Shown: positions 46,089 to 54,874 of the stretch, piece by piece | Layout: each line of letters starts with the position of its first letter | Position numbering within the stretch: position 1 is the first letter of the stretch | Notes under the pieces: generated by a model | Told to the model about the DNA's origin: nothing | The model's database searches: none | The model's input: the letters and a program-made list of their open reading frames with translations, nothing else | Source: Curtobacterium flaccumfaciens UCD-AKU | GTDB taxonomy: Bacteria > Actinomycetota > Actinomycetes > Actinomycetales > Microbacteriaceae | Length of the DNA stretch: 64,000 bases | Direction of reading: 5' to 3' | NCBI RefSeq assembly: GCF_000349565.1 | Contig: NZ_KB714629.1 | Span: 120,174-184,173 of the forward strand | Made by a program: the position numbers and the translations under genes

Positions 46089-47264
46089 ATGAGCGTCATG
46101 GTGTCCGTCTTCGATGCGTACCGGTCCCGCACGAGCGAGAAGTACACGGCCTACCCGCCGGACGTGCTCCCCATGTTCGTCGCCGAGATGGACAGCATGC
46201 TCGCCGAACCGATCCGCGACGCCCTGGTCACGGCGGTGACGAACGGCGACACCGGGTACGTCGGGCACGGACGGGCCCTGCCCGAGGCGTTCGCCGACTT
46301 CGCCGAGAGCCGGTGGGCGTGGCGGGTCGACCCCGACCTGGTCCGCACCACCACGGACGTGTCGGTCGCTGCGGTCGAGGTGCTGCGCCGGGTCATCGAG
46401 CCGGGTGACCAGGTGGTCATCATGCCGCCCGTGTACCCGCCGTTCTGGGAGTACGTGTCCGAGGCCGGCGGCACCGTCACCGAGGTCCCGCTGCTCGCCC
46501 CCGCGGGCCCGGCCGACCCCTTCGACACCACGGCCGGCTGGCGGATGGACCTCGACGGCCTCGCGCAGGCGTTCGCCGACGGAGCCCGCACGGTGCTGCT
46601 CTGCAACCCGCACAACCCCCTCGGCCTGGTGCACGACCGCGAGTCGCTCGTCGCACTCGCGAAGCTGGCCGCCGAGTGGGACGCCGTCGTGGTGTCCGAC
46701 GAGATCCACGCGCCGCTCGTGCACGCCGACGCGGTGTTCACGCCGTTCCTGGAGTCCTGCCCCGAGGCCGCGTCGCTCGGCGTCGCCCTGACGAGCGCGA
46801 GCAAGGCCTGGAACCTCGCCGGCACGAAGTGCGCGATGATGATCGGCGCCTCGGAGCGGGCCCGCGCGTGGTTCGACGGCCTGCCGACCGAGGTCGTCGA
46901 GCGCACCGGCATCCTCGGCTACACGGCGAGCGTCGCGGCCTTCAGCGAGGGCGGACCGTGGCTGGCGTCACTGCTCACCGAGCTCGCGGCGAACCGGCGC
47001 ACCCTGGCCGAGCGGATCGGCGACGTGCTGCCCGGCGCCGAGTACCGGCAGCCGCAGGCGTCGTACCTGGCGTGGCTCGACCTGCGGGCGCTGCCGTGGG
47101 GCGACGATCCCGCAGCGGAGCTCGTCGACCGGGCGAAGGTGGCGCTCGGCTCCGGCCCGGCGTTCGGACGGCAGGGCCGGGGCTTCGCGCGACTGAACTT
47201 CGGCTGCTCGGCGGAGACCCTCGACGAGGGACTCAGCCGCCTGGCCGCAGCCGCCCGCGCCTGA
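46089..47264 (+). CDS. PatB/MalY-type PLP aminotransferase (C-S lyase)
   Basis: 391 residues, ATG 46089, six bases after CAGGAT. Fold-type I PLP enzyme: MFVAEMDSMLAEPIRDAL, GYVGHGRALPEAF, VVIMPPVYPPFWEYV, LLCNPHNPLGLVHDRESL, VVSDEIHAPLVH and the PLP-lysine in LTSASKAWNLAGTKCA (Lys239). The MalY/PatB subgroup usually cleaves cystathionine or cysteine-S-conjugates; exact substrate not decided by sequence. In some strains such genes control maltose genes, for which nothing is seen here. Confidence 0.9.
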   Translation: MSVMVSVFDAYRSRTSEKYTAYPPDVLPMFVAEMDSMLAEPIRDALVTAVTNGDTGYVGHGRALPEAFADFAESRWAWRVDPDLVRTTTDVSVAAVEVLRRVIEPGDQVVIMPPVYPPFWEYVSEAGGTVTEVPLLAPAGPADPFDTTAGWRMDLDGLAQAFADGARTVLLCNPHNPLGLVHDRESLVALAKLAAEWDAVVVSDEIHAPLVHADAVFTPFLESCPEAASLGVALTSASKAWNLAGTKCAMMIGASERARAWFDGLPTEVVERTGILGYTASVAAFSEGGPWLASLLTELAANRRTLAERIGDVLPGAEYRQPQASYLAWLDLRALPWGDDPAAELVDRAKVALGSGPAFGRQGRGFARLNFGCSAETLDEGLSRLAAAARA

Positions 47265-47280
47265 ACCCGAGCTGCGTCGA

Positions 47281-47328
47281 CCGGCGTGTGGCTGCCGCGA
47301 GACGCCGGCGTGTGGCTGCCGCGAGACG
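47281..47328. repeat. two tandem 24-bp repeats
   Basis: CCGGCGTGTGGCTGCCGCGAGACG-type unit (given by position): 47281-47304 and 47305-47328 are identical. Shortened copies GACGCCGGCGTGTG recur at 47325 and 47413. Non-coding, between convergent genes. Confidence 0.85.
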
Positions 47329-47356
47329 CCGGCGTGTGCGTTCGACGCCCTGCAAT

Positions 47357-47392
47357 CGTCGAGACGCCGCGGGATTCGGCGGCGTCTCGACG
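47357..47392. terminator. hairpin between patB-type gene and nagB
   Basis: CGTCGAGACGCCGC / GCGGCGTCTCGACG, perfect 14-bp stem, loop 8. Lies between convergent genes and probably ends both transcripts. Confidence 0.7.
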
Positions 47393-47448
47393 CTTCGGCG
47401 GCGCCGGGGCAAGACGCCGGCGTGTGAGTGGAGCGAAGGGCGCAGCGC

Positions 47449-48234
47449 CTACTCGAACCGCTGCCAGGCCGGCTTGTTCGCGTACGTGTAGCGGTAGTAG
47501 TCGGCGAGCTGCAGCCCAGCGGCGGCTTCCTCGTCGACGACGACGGTCGCGTGCTCGTGCAGCTGCAGGGCCGAACCGGGCACGAAGGAGCTGAGCGGCC
47601 CCTCGACCGCGGCGGCGACGGCCGCTGCCTTCGACGGCCCCTGGGCGACGAGGACGAGCTCGCGGGCATCGAGGATGGTGCCGAGCCCCTGCGTCATGCA
47701 GTGCGTCGGGACCTGTTCGGGCGAGTCGAAGAAGCGCGCGTTGGCGTCACGGGTCGACGGCGCGAGGGTCTTGATGCGGGTGCGCGAGGCAAACGACGAC
47801 GTCGGCTCGTTGAACCCGATGTGGCCGTTCGCTCCGATGCCGAGGATCTGCACGTCGATCCCACCGGCGGCACGGATCGCGGCGTCGTACTCCTTGGCCG
47901 CGAACTCCAGGTCGGCGGCACGGCCGTCCGGCACACGCACACGCGACGCGTCGAAGCCGAGCGGGGCCACGGCGTCGCGGGCGATCACGGCCGCGTAGGA
48001 CTCGGTGTGCTCGAGCGGGATGCCGACGTACTCGTCGAGGGCGAACCCACGCGCCTCGGCGAACGAGATCTCACCAGCCTGCACCCGGCGCCGCAGGTCG
48101 GCGTAGATGCCCTGCGGGCTGGATCCGGTGGCGAGACCGATGACGGCGGACGGCTTCTTGGCGACGACGGACGCGATCTTGGCCGCGGCGACGCGACCGA
48201 CCTCGTCCGGCGTGGGCAGGATGATGATCTCCAC
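47449..48234 (-). CDS. nagB: glucosamine-6-phosphate deaminase
   Basis: 261 residues from GTG 48234, leaderless start. Converts glucosamine-6-phosphate to fructose-6-phosphate and ammonia, next after NagA. Motifs: VIGLATGSSPQGIY, FALDEYVGI with the catalytic Asp, ILGIGANGHIGFNEP, and FASRTRIKTLAPSTRDANARF in the lid region. The C-terminus is short, as in actinobacterial enzymes lacking part of the allosteric loop. Its promoter carries a perfect DasR-like operator. Confidence 0.96.
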   Translation of the reverse strand: MEIIILPTPDEVGRVAAAKIASVVAKKPSAVIGLATGSSPQGIYADLRRRVQAGEISFAEARGFALDEYVGIPLEHTESYAAVIARDAVAPLGFDASRVRVPDGRAADLEFAAKEYDAAIRAAGGIDVQILGIGANGHIGFNEPTSSFASRTRIKTLAPSTRDANARFFDSPEQVPTHCMTQGLGTILDARELVLVAQGPSKAAAVAAAVEGPLSSFVPGSALQLHEHATVVVDEEAAAGLQLADYYRYTYANKPAWQRFE

Positions 48235-48240
48235 ACCACC

Positions 48241-48261
48241 AGCCTACTGGTCATGACCAGT
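48241..48261 (-). promoter_or_regulatory. nagB -10 box and DasR-like operator
   Basis: ACTGGTCATGACCAGT (48246-48261) is a perfect 16-bp palindrome. It agrees with the DasR/NagR half-site ACTGGTC of actinomycetes. It adjoins the minus-strand -10 TAGGCT (48246-48241), six bases before the nagB GTG. Binding would block nagB, and glucosamine-6-phosphate would be the expected inducer. Confidence 0.8.
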
Positions 48262-48282
48262 CTGCGACAGGGGTCGGGTGGG

Positions 48283-48288
48283 TAGCGT
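48283..48288 (+). promoter_or_regulatory. -10 box TAGCGT of the NUDIX gene
   Basis: Six bases (GGAGGC) before the ATG at 48295. Confidence 0.6.
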
Positions 48289-48294
48289 GGAGGC

Positions 48295-48774
48295 ATGCCG
48301 ACCCCCGACTTCGTCCTGTCCCTGCGCGAGAAGATCGGCACGGCGCCGCTCTGGCTGTCGGGCGTGAGCGCCATCGTGACCCGCGGCTCCGGCGCCGATC
48401 GCGAACTGCTCGTGGTTCGGCGGGCCGACACCGGTGCGTACACCCCGGTCACCGGGATCGTCGACCCGGGCGAGGAGCCCGCCGTCGCCGCCGAACGCGA
48501 GGTCCTGGAAGAAGCGGACGTCGTCGCCGTCGCCGAACGCCTGGCGTGGGTCCAGGTGCTGCCCGAGATGACCTACCCGAACGGCGACCGCTCGCAGTAC
48601 CTCGACCTGGTCTTCGCCTGCCGGTACGTCTCCGGCACGCCGAACCCCGCCGACGGCGAGAACACCGAGGCGTTCTGGGCCCGGCTCGACGCACTGCCCG
48701 ACATGTCCGAGAACATGCGCGCACGCGTCGAGGCCGGGCTTGCCGACGAGCGCGAGGCGCGCTTCCAGCGCTGA
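48295..48774 (+). CDS. NUDIX hydrolase
   Basis: 159 residues, ATG 48295, divergent from nagB. Begins with a short helix then SGVSAIVTRGSGADRELLVV, with Nudix box GIVDPGEEPAVAAEREVLEE followed by ADVVAV (the last Gly of the classical box is Asp here). YLDLVFACRYVSGTPNPAD and EAFWARLDALPDM follow. Hydrolyses a nucleoside diphosphate linked to X, substrate unknown. Related NUDIX proteins of this length often stand alone in Microbacteriaceae. Confidence 0.9.
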   Translation: MPTPDFVLSLREKIGTAPLWLSGVSAIVTRGSGADRELLVVRRADTGAYTPVTGIVDPGEEPAVAAEREVLEEADVVAVAERLAWVQVLPEMTYPNGDRSQYLDLVFACRYVSGTPNPADGENTEAFWARLDALPDMSENMRARVEAGLADEREARFQR

Positions 48775-48848
48775 CCTCACCGGCCTGGAGGCGCGGTGCC
48801 AGGCCGCCACGGGCCTCCCGTCCGCCCGTCGGTCGCGCCCACCCCGCC

Positions 48849-48893
48849 GAAGCGACAGTGTGCCGCGAACGTTCCGCAGCGAACTGTCGCTTC
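48849..48893. terminator. inverted repeat between NUDIX gene and ABC transporter
   Basis: GAAGCGACAGT / ACTGTCGCTTC, perfect 11-bp arms, 23-nt loop that itself contains GAACGTTC. Convergent genes on both sides. GGCCTGGAGGC lies at 48782-48792. Confidence 0.6.
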
Positions 48894-48939
48894 CGCAAAG
48901 GGGACCTGGCAGGCCCTGCGGGAGCTGTCGCCCTCGCGA

Positions 48940-50010
48940 CTACGCGAGCGGCGCGACGGCGACGGGTGCGCCGAGCAGGCGCACGGCGACGGGGTCGCCG
49001 GTGGCCCGGCGGTCACCGACCTCGTGCTGGACGGTCACGACGGTGTCGTCGTCCAGGCGGACGGTGGTGCGGCGGATCGACCCGAGGAAGCTCGAGCTGA
49101 CGACGGTGCCGGTGACGCCCTCGGCGGCGAAGGCGATGTCCTCCGGTCGGACGTAGGCGAGCACCGGTCCGTCCGCGATCGACGAGTCGAGCGCCGGCAC
49201 GCGGAACCCGTAGACGAACACGTCCGCGCCGCGCAGGTCGCCCTGCAGCCGGTTCGACTGCCCGACGAAGTCCGCGGTGAAGGCCGACGACGGGGTCCGG
49301 TAGAGCTCCTCGGGCGTGCCGATCTGCTCGATGTCACCCGCCTGCATCACGGCGATCCGGTCGGAGACGGCGAGCGCTTCCTCTTGGTCGTGCGTGACGA
49401 ACACGGTGGTGATGCCGAGGTCGCTCTGGATGCGGCGGATCTCGTCGCGCAGTGAGACCCGGACCTTCGCGTCGAGCGCCGACAGCGGCTCGTCGAGCAG
49501 GAGCACACGGGGCCGGGTGACGAGCGCTCGGGCCAGGGCGACACGCTGCTGCTGCCCACCCGAGAGCTGGTGCGGGTACCGCTCGGCGAACTCGCCGAGG
49601 CGGACCATGTCGAGGGCCTCGACGACGCGGGTCTTGCGCTCGGCGGCGGGGACCCGGCGCATCTCGAGACCGAAGGCGACGTTCTGCCGGACCGTCATGT
49701 GCGGGAACAGCGAGTACTGCTGGAACACCATGCCGATGTCGCGCTTGTTGACCGGGGTGTCCGCGACGTCCTGGCCGTCGATGCGGATGGAGCCCGCGTC
49801 GATGGCCTCGAGGCCCGCGAGTGCTCGGAGCGCGGTCGTCTTGCCGCAGCCGGACGGACCGAGGAGCGAGACGAACTCCCCCGGCTCGACCCGGAGCGAC
49901 AGTCCGGCGAGGGCCCGGTGCGGGCCGTAGTGCTTCTCGACGGCGTGCAGTTCGACGACGGCACCGGTGGTGGCGAGGGACGCCGGGGCTACCGGGGCGG
50001 TGACGGTCAT
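48940..50010 (-). CDS. ABC transporter ATPase, PotA/FbpC type
   Basis: 356 residues; ATG 50010 overlaps the upstream permease stop (ATGA). Walker A LLGPSGCGKTTALRA, Q-loop MVFQQYSLFPHMTV, signature [17 protein letters not shown], Walker B LLLDEPLSALDAKVR, switch His in VFVTHDQEEALAVSD. A C-terminal TOBE-type beta region (VLAYVRPEDIAF onward) identifies the spermidine/iron/phosphonate importer branch. Last gene of a four-gene operon whose substrate protein is at 51898-53040. Confidence 0.94.
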   Translation of the reverse strand: MTVTAPVAPASLATTGAVVELHAVEKHYGPHRALAGLSLRVEPGEFVSLLGPSGCGKTTALRALAGLEAIDAGSIRIDGQDVADTPVNKRDIGMVFQQYSLFPHMTVRQNVAFGLEMRRVPAAERKTRVVEALDMVRLGEFAERYPHQLSGGQQQRVALARALVTRPRVLLLDEPLSALDAKVRVSLRDEIRRIQSDLGITTVFVTHDQEEALAVSDRIAVMQAGDIEQIGTPEELYRTPSSAFTADFVGQSNRLQGDLRGADVFVYGFRVPALDSSIADGPVLAYVRPEDIAFAAEGVTGTVVSSSFLGSIRRTTVRLDDDTVVTVQHEVGDRRATGDPVAVRLLGAPVAVAPLA

Positions 50011-50930
50011 GCGGACTCCTCGAGTCGGGGACGACGGGTGGTGCGGGTGCGGCGGACGCGGGTGGTGCGGCGGGTCCCGATCCGGCCGATGAGGACGAGC
50101 AGCACGAAGCCGAACAGGAGCGCGGCGACCGAGAAGATGGCGGCGACGTACGGGTCGGTCCCCTGCACGAGGACGAGCCCGGTCTGGAACGTGGAGCGGG
50201 AGAGGAACGAGGCGAGGGTGTACTCGCCGAGGACCACGGTGATCGTCAGGAAGCACGCGGCGGTGATGCCCCGGCGCAGGTTCGGCAGGAGCACGCGCCA
50301 GGTGACGGTCCACCACGAGGCGCCGAGCGACCGGGCCGCCTCGGACAGGACGATCAGGTCCGTCGCCGTGATGGCGGCCGCGATCGGGCGGAACGCGAAC
50401 GGGAGCGTGATGATGCCGATCGCGAACGCCAGCGTCCACGAGCCGGACCCGAAGACCTGCGAGACGACCTGGTACACGGGGATGAACCCGACGACGAGCA
50501 CCACGACCGGCACGGTGATCGGCACGATGCAGACGAACTCCAGGACGCTCCGGAGCCTGGGGTAGCGGAGCGCGGTGATGATCTGGGCGGGCAGCAGCAC
50601 GAACAGCACGATCCCGACGGTGATCACGGCGATGAGCAACGACGCCCCGAGCCCGTCGAACACCGGCTGGTAGGTGAAGGCGTTGGCCGGGTCACCGATC
50701 GCCGCCCAGTGCGCGAGGGTGAGCCCACCGTCCGTGCCCTGCCGGAAAGTGAACTGCAGCAGCGCGACCAGCGGGACGGCGAACAGGAGCCCGATCACGG
50801 TGAGCACGATGGCTGCCGCGCCACGGGACGGGGCGGTGCCGAACCGGCGGACGCGGGACGAGCCTCCAGACCGGGCGGGACGTACCGGCCGCACCGGTCG
50901 CACCGGTCGCACCGGAGCCGCGGCGCTCAT
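50007..50930 (-). CDS. ABC transporter permease (PotC-like)
   Basis: 307 residues from ATG 50930, giving an ATGA overlap with the preceding permease; an ATG at 50939 is also possible. The N-terminus has a VRPVRPVRPVRP run encoded by 9-bp tandem repeats. Six membrane helices follow (AAIVLTVIGLLFAVPLVALL first), with the coupling loop SEAARSLGASWWTVTWRVLLP. Inner-membrane channel subunit of the iron/polyamine-type importer. Confidence 0.92.
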   Translation of the reverse strand: MSAAAPVRPVRPVRPVRPARSGGSSRVRRFGTAPSRGAAAIVLTVIGLLFAVPLVALLQFTFRQGTDGGLTLAHWAAIGDPANAFTYQPVFDGLGASLLIAVITVGIVLFVLLPAQIITALRYPRLRSVLEFVCIVPITVPVVVLVVGFIPVYQVVSQVFGSGSWTLAFAIGIITLPFAFRPIAAAITATDLIVLSEAARSLGASWWTVTWRVLLPNLRRGITAACFLTITVVLGEYTLASFLSRSTFQTGLVLVQGTDPYVAAIFSVAALLFGFVLLVLIGRIGTRRTTRVRRTRTTRRPRLEESA

Positions 50931-51892
50931 CGCTGCCACCTGGCGGCCCGGCGCTGCAGCAGCGAGTAGGCGCCCATCACGACCGCCATCACGACGACCA
51001 TGCCGAAGGCGAGCACCCCGGCGACGTTCTGCAGGCCGACGATCGTCTCGCTGGTGAGCTGCGTGCGGATGGTGAGCGGCACGATGCCGCCCTGGGAGAT
51101 GAGGGCCGCGGCGGTGGCGTACGACGAGAAGCCGTTCGCGAAGAGCAGCAGGAGCGACCCCCAGAACGCCGGCGCCAGCACGGGCAACGCGATGCGGCGC
51201 CAGTACGTCAGGCGCGAGGCGCCGAGCGTCGCCGCGGCCTCACCCCACTGCGCTTTGACGCCCTCGAGGGCGGGCATGAACGTGAGGACCATGAGCGGCA
51301 CCTGGAAGTAGACGTAGGGGATCACGAGCCCGGGCACCGTGTACAGGAAGGCCCCGTCGGCGTTGAGGTCGACGTGGAAGACCGTGACCAGCCAGGTCGT
51401 GACGAGTCCCTGCACGCCGATCGTGGCGATGAACGCGAACGCGAGCATGACGCCGCCGAACTGGGCGAGGACGCTGGCCGCCGAGTCGATCATCGACCGG
51501 ACCAGTCCGTCCGGCCGCAGCGCCGAGAGCGCCCAGCAGACGACCGCGCCGAGCACCGCGCCGATGACCGCGGAGGCGGCGGACAGGCCGAAGGAACCGG
51601 CGAACGCCTGCAGCACCGAGGGGTCGGCGAAGGCTGCGAGGTTCGCGAGCGTGAACGCGCCGGAGCCGTCGAAGAACCCGCTGCCGATCGCGATCACGGC
51701 GGGGACGGCGAGGAAGAGCAGGACGTAGGCGGCGAAGGGGGTCAGCCCCAGCCAGGCGAGGCCGACGCGGCGCCGGACACGGGGTCCGGCGCCGCGTCGG
51801 ACGGCATCGGCGGGCGCCGCCGCGGACGCCGTGCGCGCAGTGCTCGGGGCGCTCGTCGCCGTCGCGGGCGCGTCTGCCGATGCGGTGGTCAT
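50927..51892 (-). CDS. ABC transporter permease (PotB-like)
   Basis: 321 residues, ATG 51892. About 40 Ala/Thr/Pro-rich cytoplasmic residues precede six helices (LGLTPFAAYVLLFLAVPAVI first). The coupling loop is GEAAATLGASRLTYWRRIALP. Pairs with the 50007-50930 permease. Starts five bases after the substrate-binding gene. Confidence 0.92.
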   Translation of the reverse strand: MTTASADAPATATSAPSTARTASAAAPADAVRRGAGPRVRRRVGLAWLGLTPFAAYVLLFLAVPAVIAIGSGFFDGSGAFTLANLAAFADPSVLQAFAGSFGLSAASAVIGAVLGAVVCWALSALRPDGLVRSMIDSAASVLAQFGGVMLAFAFIATIGVQGLVTTWLVTVFHVDLNADGAFLYTVPGLVIPYVYFQVPLMVLTFMPALEGVKAQWGEAAATLGASRLTYWRRIALPVLAPAFWGSLLLLFANGFSSYATAAALISQGGIVPLTIRTQLTSETIVGLQNVAGVLAFGMVVVMAVVMGAYSLLQRRAARWQR

Positions 51893-51897
51893 GCTGC

Positions 51898-53040
51898 TCA
51901 GGACCCCATCGTCGAGGACCACTTGGCCTTGAGCACCTTCGCGGCGGCGGCGACCTGCGCGTCGGTCAGCTCGACGTAGTCCTTCGGCGCACCACCGGCG
52001 GCGTCGAGGGCGTCCTGGTCGACCTTGCCCGACTTCGTCAGCGCGGCGAGGGTGGACGGGAAGGCGCCGGCCTGCAGGTACAGGTTCTGGACCTCGGGGC
52101 TGGCGATGTACTCCTCCCACAGGCGGGCGGCCGCGGGGTGCGGGGCGTCCTTGTTGATGGCCTGCGAGTAGTACGAGCCGAGCGCCTGCCCCTTCGGGAC
52201 GACGGTCTTCCAGTCCTTGTTGCCCGAGCCGCCGGCGGCGGGACCCCAGGCCAGGTTGTTGTACGACCACTGGACGACGACCGGGGTCTCACCCGAGGCG
52301 ACGGTGGCCTGCGTCGGCAGCACGTTCTGGAAGTTGCCGGCCTGCTTGAGCTTGCCGAAGAAGTCGACGCCCTTGGTGATGTCGTCGGCCGAACCGCCGT
52401 TCTCCAGCGCCGCCAGGTACACCGCGGACGCGGCCTGGTTGGCCTGCGTCGGGTCGCCGCCGATCGAGACCTTGCCCTTGTACTCGGAACCGAGCAGGTC
52501 CGTCATGTCCTTCGGGGCGTCGGAGATCTTCGACGAGTCGTACCCGATCGACATCAGGCCGGTGTAGTCGCGCGTCCAGGCGCCGTCCTTGTCCTTCAGG
52601 TTGGTGGGGATGTCGTCCCAGTTCGCGACCTTGTAGTCGGCGAACAGGTCGAGGTTCTCCTGCAGCACGGCGTTGCCGAGGTCGAGCACGTCGGGGGCGG
52701 TGGACTGGCCCTTCTGCGACTTGACCGCTGCCACCTCGTCGGCGCTCGAGCCGTTCGGGTTCGCGGAGTTGATCTTGATGCCGTACTTCTTGGTGAAGCC
52801 GTCGATGATCTTGCCGTAGTTGGCCCACGTCGGCGGGAGCGTGATGACGTTGAGCTGGCCCTCGGCCTTGGCGGCCTTGACCAGGGCGTCCATGCCGCCG
52901 GCGGACTGGGCGCTGGTGGTGGTCTTCCAGTCGGCGTCGCCCTTGCTCGTGCTGGCGGAGCTCGTCGAGGAGCATCCGGCGAGGGTGACGACTGCGGCGG
53001 CGGCCAGGGCGATGCCGGCCAGGGTGCGCTTGTGCTGCAC
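51898..53040 (-). CDS. ABC transporter substrate-binding lipoprotein
   Basis: 380 residues from GTG 53040 (GAAAGG upstream). Lipobox L-A-G-C, Cys23. The mature protein belongs to the PotD/iron-binding superfamily: LVKAAKAEGQLNVITLPPTW, IIDGFTKKYGIKINSANPNG, DLLGSEYKGKVSIGG and PVVVQWSYNNLAWGP. It lacks the double Tyr pair typical of ferric-binding FbpA as far as I can see, so polyamine, phosphonate or another small solute are equally possible. First gene of the operon. Confidence 0.9.
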   Translation of the reverse strand: MQHKRTLAGIALAAAAVVTLAGCSSTSSASTSKGDADWKTTTSAQSAGGMDALVKAAKAEGQLNVITLPPTWANYGKIIDGFTKKYGIKINSANPNGSSADEVAAVKSQKGQSTAPDVLDLGNAVLQENLDLFADYKVANWDDIPTNLKDKDGAWTRDYTGLMSIGYDSSKISDAPKDMTDLLGSEYKGKVSIGGDPTQANQAASAVYLAALENGGSADDITKGVDFFGKLKQAGNFQNVLPTQATVASGETPVVVQWSYNNLAWGPAAGGSGNKDWKTVVPKGQALGSYYSQAINKDAPHPAAARLWEEYIASPEVQNLYLQAGAFPSTLAALTKSGKVDQDALDAAGGAPKDYVELTDAQVAAAAKVLKAKWSSTMGS

Positions 53041-53268
53041 GGGTGGGCCTTTCGGGTGGGAGAGGGTGCTGCGCCAGACCGGGTGTCCGGGTTCTGGTCG
53101 ATCGTGGACGCAGCCGGTTTCCGGCCCGTGCTCCGGTGGTGAACGACGGCGGAACAGCGGGTGCGGCTGTACGCATTGCTCGTTCTGGGCGCAGGGTCGC
53201 GCCCGCACCAGGCCTGGAGGCGCGGATGCGGTTCACGACGACGGTCCCGCGGGTCGTTCCGGGCGCGC

Positions 53269-54132
53269 TCAGGCTCCGAGTTCGACGAGGACCCGCGGGA
53301 TCTCGGTCACGAGTTCGCTCGCCAGGTAGCCGAGTGGTCCGACCTGCACCGCGAGCCGGTCACCGGCGGCAGCGTGCACGTACGACGCCCACGCCACGGC
53401 CTGTGCCGGATCGGCACCGCGGGCGAGCAACCCGGTGACCGCGCCGGACAGCACGTCCCCGCTCCCGCTGGTGCCGAGGCCACCCGAGCCGGTGCCCTTG
53501 AGCCACGCACGACCGTGCGGTGTCGCGATGGCGTCACCGAGGGCGACGACCGCACCGAACCGGTTCGCGATCGCGACGGCGTCGGCCACGTCGTCGTCGC
53601 TGCACTCCCGACCGAGCAGGCGTTCTGCCTCGCCGGAGTTCGGCGTCATCACGAGCCGTCCACGCAGCGGTTCGAGGCGGTCCCGCACGTCGGCGGCGAC
53701 ACCGAGGGCGAAGGCGTCGAGCACGACGGTGGTCCGCGGACCGACGACGTCGGCGAGTCCGGCCACGAGGTCACGGGAACCGTCCGGTTCGTCGAGTCCC
53801 GGGCCGACCAGCACCGCATCGGCGCTCGAGGCGCTGTCCGCGATGCCCTCGATCGCGCCGACGGCGATGTGCCCGTCCTCGTCCTCGTCGAGGGGCTCGA
53901 CCCCGGACTCGGGCACGGCGACCGCGACCTCGTTCGCGACGCTCCGGCCGACGGCCAGGGTGAGGCGACCGGCGCCGACGCGGAGTGCGGCGAGCGCCGA
54001 GAGCAGCGCGGCTCCCGGGGTGCGAGCCGCACCCCCGATGACGAGCACCTGCCCGCGGCCGTACTTGCCGGCACCGGGTTCGGGCAGCGGCCAGTCACGC
54101 AGGAAGTTCGGGGTGACGGGTTCAGTGGACAT
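53269..54132 (-). CDS. nnrD: ADP-dependent NAD(P)H-hydrate dehydratase
   Basis: 287 residues; ATG 54132 overlaps the histidine phosphatase gene by 11 bp. Repairs hydrated NAD(P)H using ADP. Carbohydrate-kinase-like fold with VLVIGGAARTPGAALLSAL, VMTPNSGEAERLLG and the nucleotide motif GLGTSGSGDVLSGAVTGLLA. The usual fused epimerase domain (NnrE) is absent, so this is the stand-alone dehydratase form. Confidence 0.93.
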   Translation of the reverse strand: MSTEPVTPNFLRDWPLPEPGAGKYGRGQVLVIGGAARTPGAALLSALAALRVGAGRLTLAVGRSVANEVAVAVPESGVEPLDEDEDGHIAVGAIEGIADSASSADAVLVGPGLDEPDGSRDLVAGLADVVGPRTTVVLDAFALGVAADVRDRLEPLRGRLVMTPNSGEAERLLGRECSDDDVADAVAIANRFGAVVALGDAIATPHGRAWLKGTGSGGLGTSGSGDVLSGAVTGLLARGADPAQAVAWASYVHAAAGDRLAVQVGPLGYLASELVTEIPRVLVELGA

Positions 54133-54862
54133 GTTCGTCGTCCTTCCGGCCGGTGTGCTGAGTGACCTCGTCGTCGTCCAGGTGTCCGACCGAGGAGAAC
54201 TCCTCGAGGACCCACGGCGACCCGGCGCCGTCGCGTCGGAGTCGGGTGAGGGAGGCGTTGGCGACCGCGTGGGTGTGGGCGAACTCCATGAGTGCCGGCT
54301 CGTCGAGGTCGAGGCACACCGCGACGGCGAGCATCACCACGGCGTCGTGCGCGGCGATCACCAGGCGCTCGACACCGTCGACCCGCTCGAGGTCACCCAG
54401 GAGCGCCCGGAGCCGGAGCATCACGTCCGCCCACGACTCCCCGCCCGCGGGCCGGTGGTAGTACTTGCCGAGCCACTGCCGGCGGCGTTCCTCGTCCGGG
54501 TACCGGTTGCGGACGCCCTGCAGGGTCAACAGGTCGAGGACGCCGAGTTCGCGGTCGCGCAGGCGCTCGTCCACACGCTTGCGGGGTTCGGCGAGCCCGG
54601 CTGCCTCGAGCGCGATGGCGATGGTCTGCTGTGCGCGGAGGTACGGCGACACCCAGAGCGCGACGGGGACGTCGTCCATCCCGCGGTCGGCGAGTTCCTG
54701 CCCGAGGGCACGTGACTGGGCGGCGCCGAGCGGGCTGAGCGGGACGTCGGCGTCGCGGAACTCGACGTCGATGACGTCGTCCCCCGCTGCCTCGGCCCGA
54801 GCCGCTGCGACGTTCGCGACCGATTCGCCGTGACGGACGAGCCAGATCTCCTGCACTGCCAT
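54122..54862 (-). CDS. histidine phosphatase superfamily protein
   Basis: 246 residues from ATG 54862, six bases after TAGCGT. Phosphoglycerate-mutase-like fold: catalytic IWLVRHGESVANV at residues 6-18, LSPLGAAQSRALGQEL, WVSPYLRAQQT, LRDRELGVLD, and the second histidine in LVIAAHDAVVMLAVAV. Acts on a phosphomonoester not predictable from sequence. In a two-gene operon with nnrD. Confidence 0.9.
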   Translation of the reverse strand: MAVQEIWLVRHGESVANVAAARAEAAGDDVIDVEFRDADVPLSPLGAAQSRALGQELADRGMDDVPVALWVSPYLRAQQTIAIALEAAGLAEPRKRVDERLRDRELGVLDLLTLQGVRNRYPDEERRRQWLGKYYHRPAGGESWADVMLRLRALLGDLERVDGVERLVIAAHDAVVMLAVAVCLDLDEPALMEFAHTHAVANASLTRLRRDGAGSPWVLEEFSSVGHLDDDEVTQHTGRKDDEHVH

Positions 54863-54868
54863 GCCGCC

Positions 54869-54874
54869 ACGCTA
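54869..54874 (-). promoter_or_regulatory. -10 box TAGCGT of the phosphatase-nnrD operon
   Basis: Six bases before the ATG at 54862 on the minus strand. Confidence 0.6.

Noticed and set aside
47281..47328. CRISPR or IS end
   Set aside because: Two direct units without spacers or terminal inverted repeats; no transposase ORF anywhere in the window.
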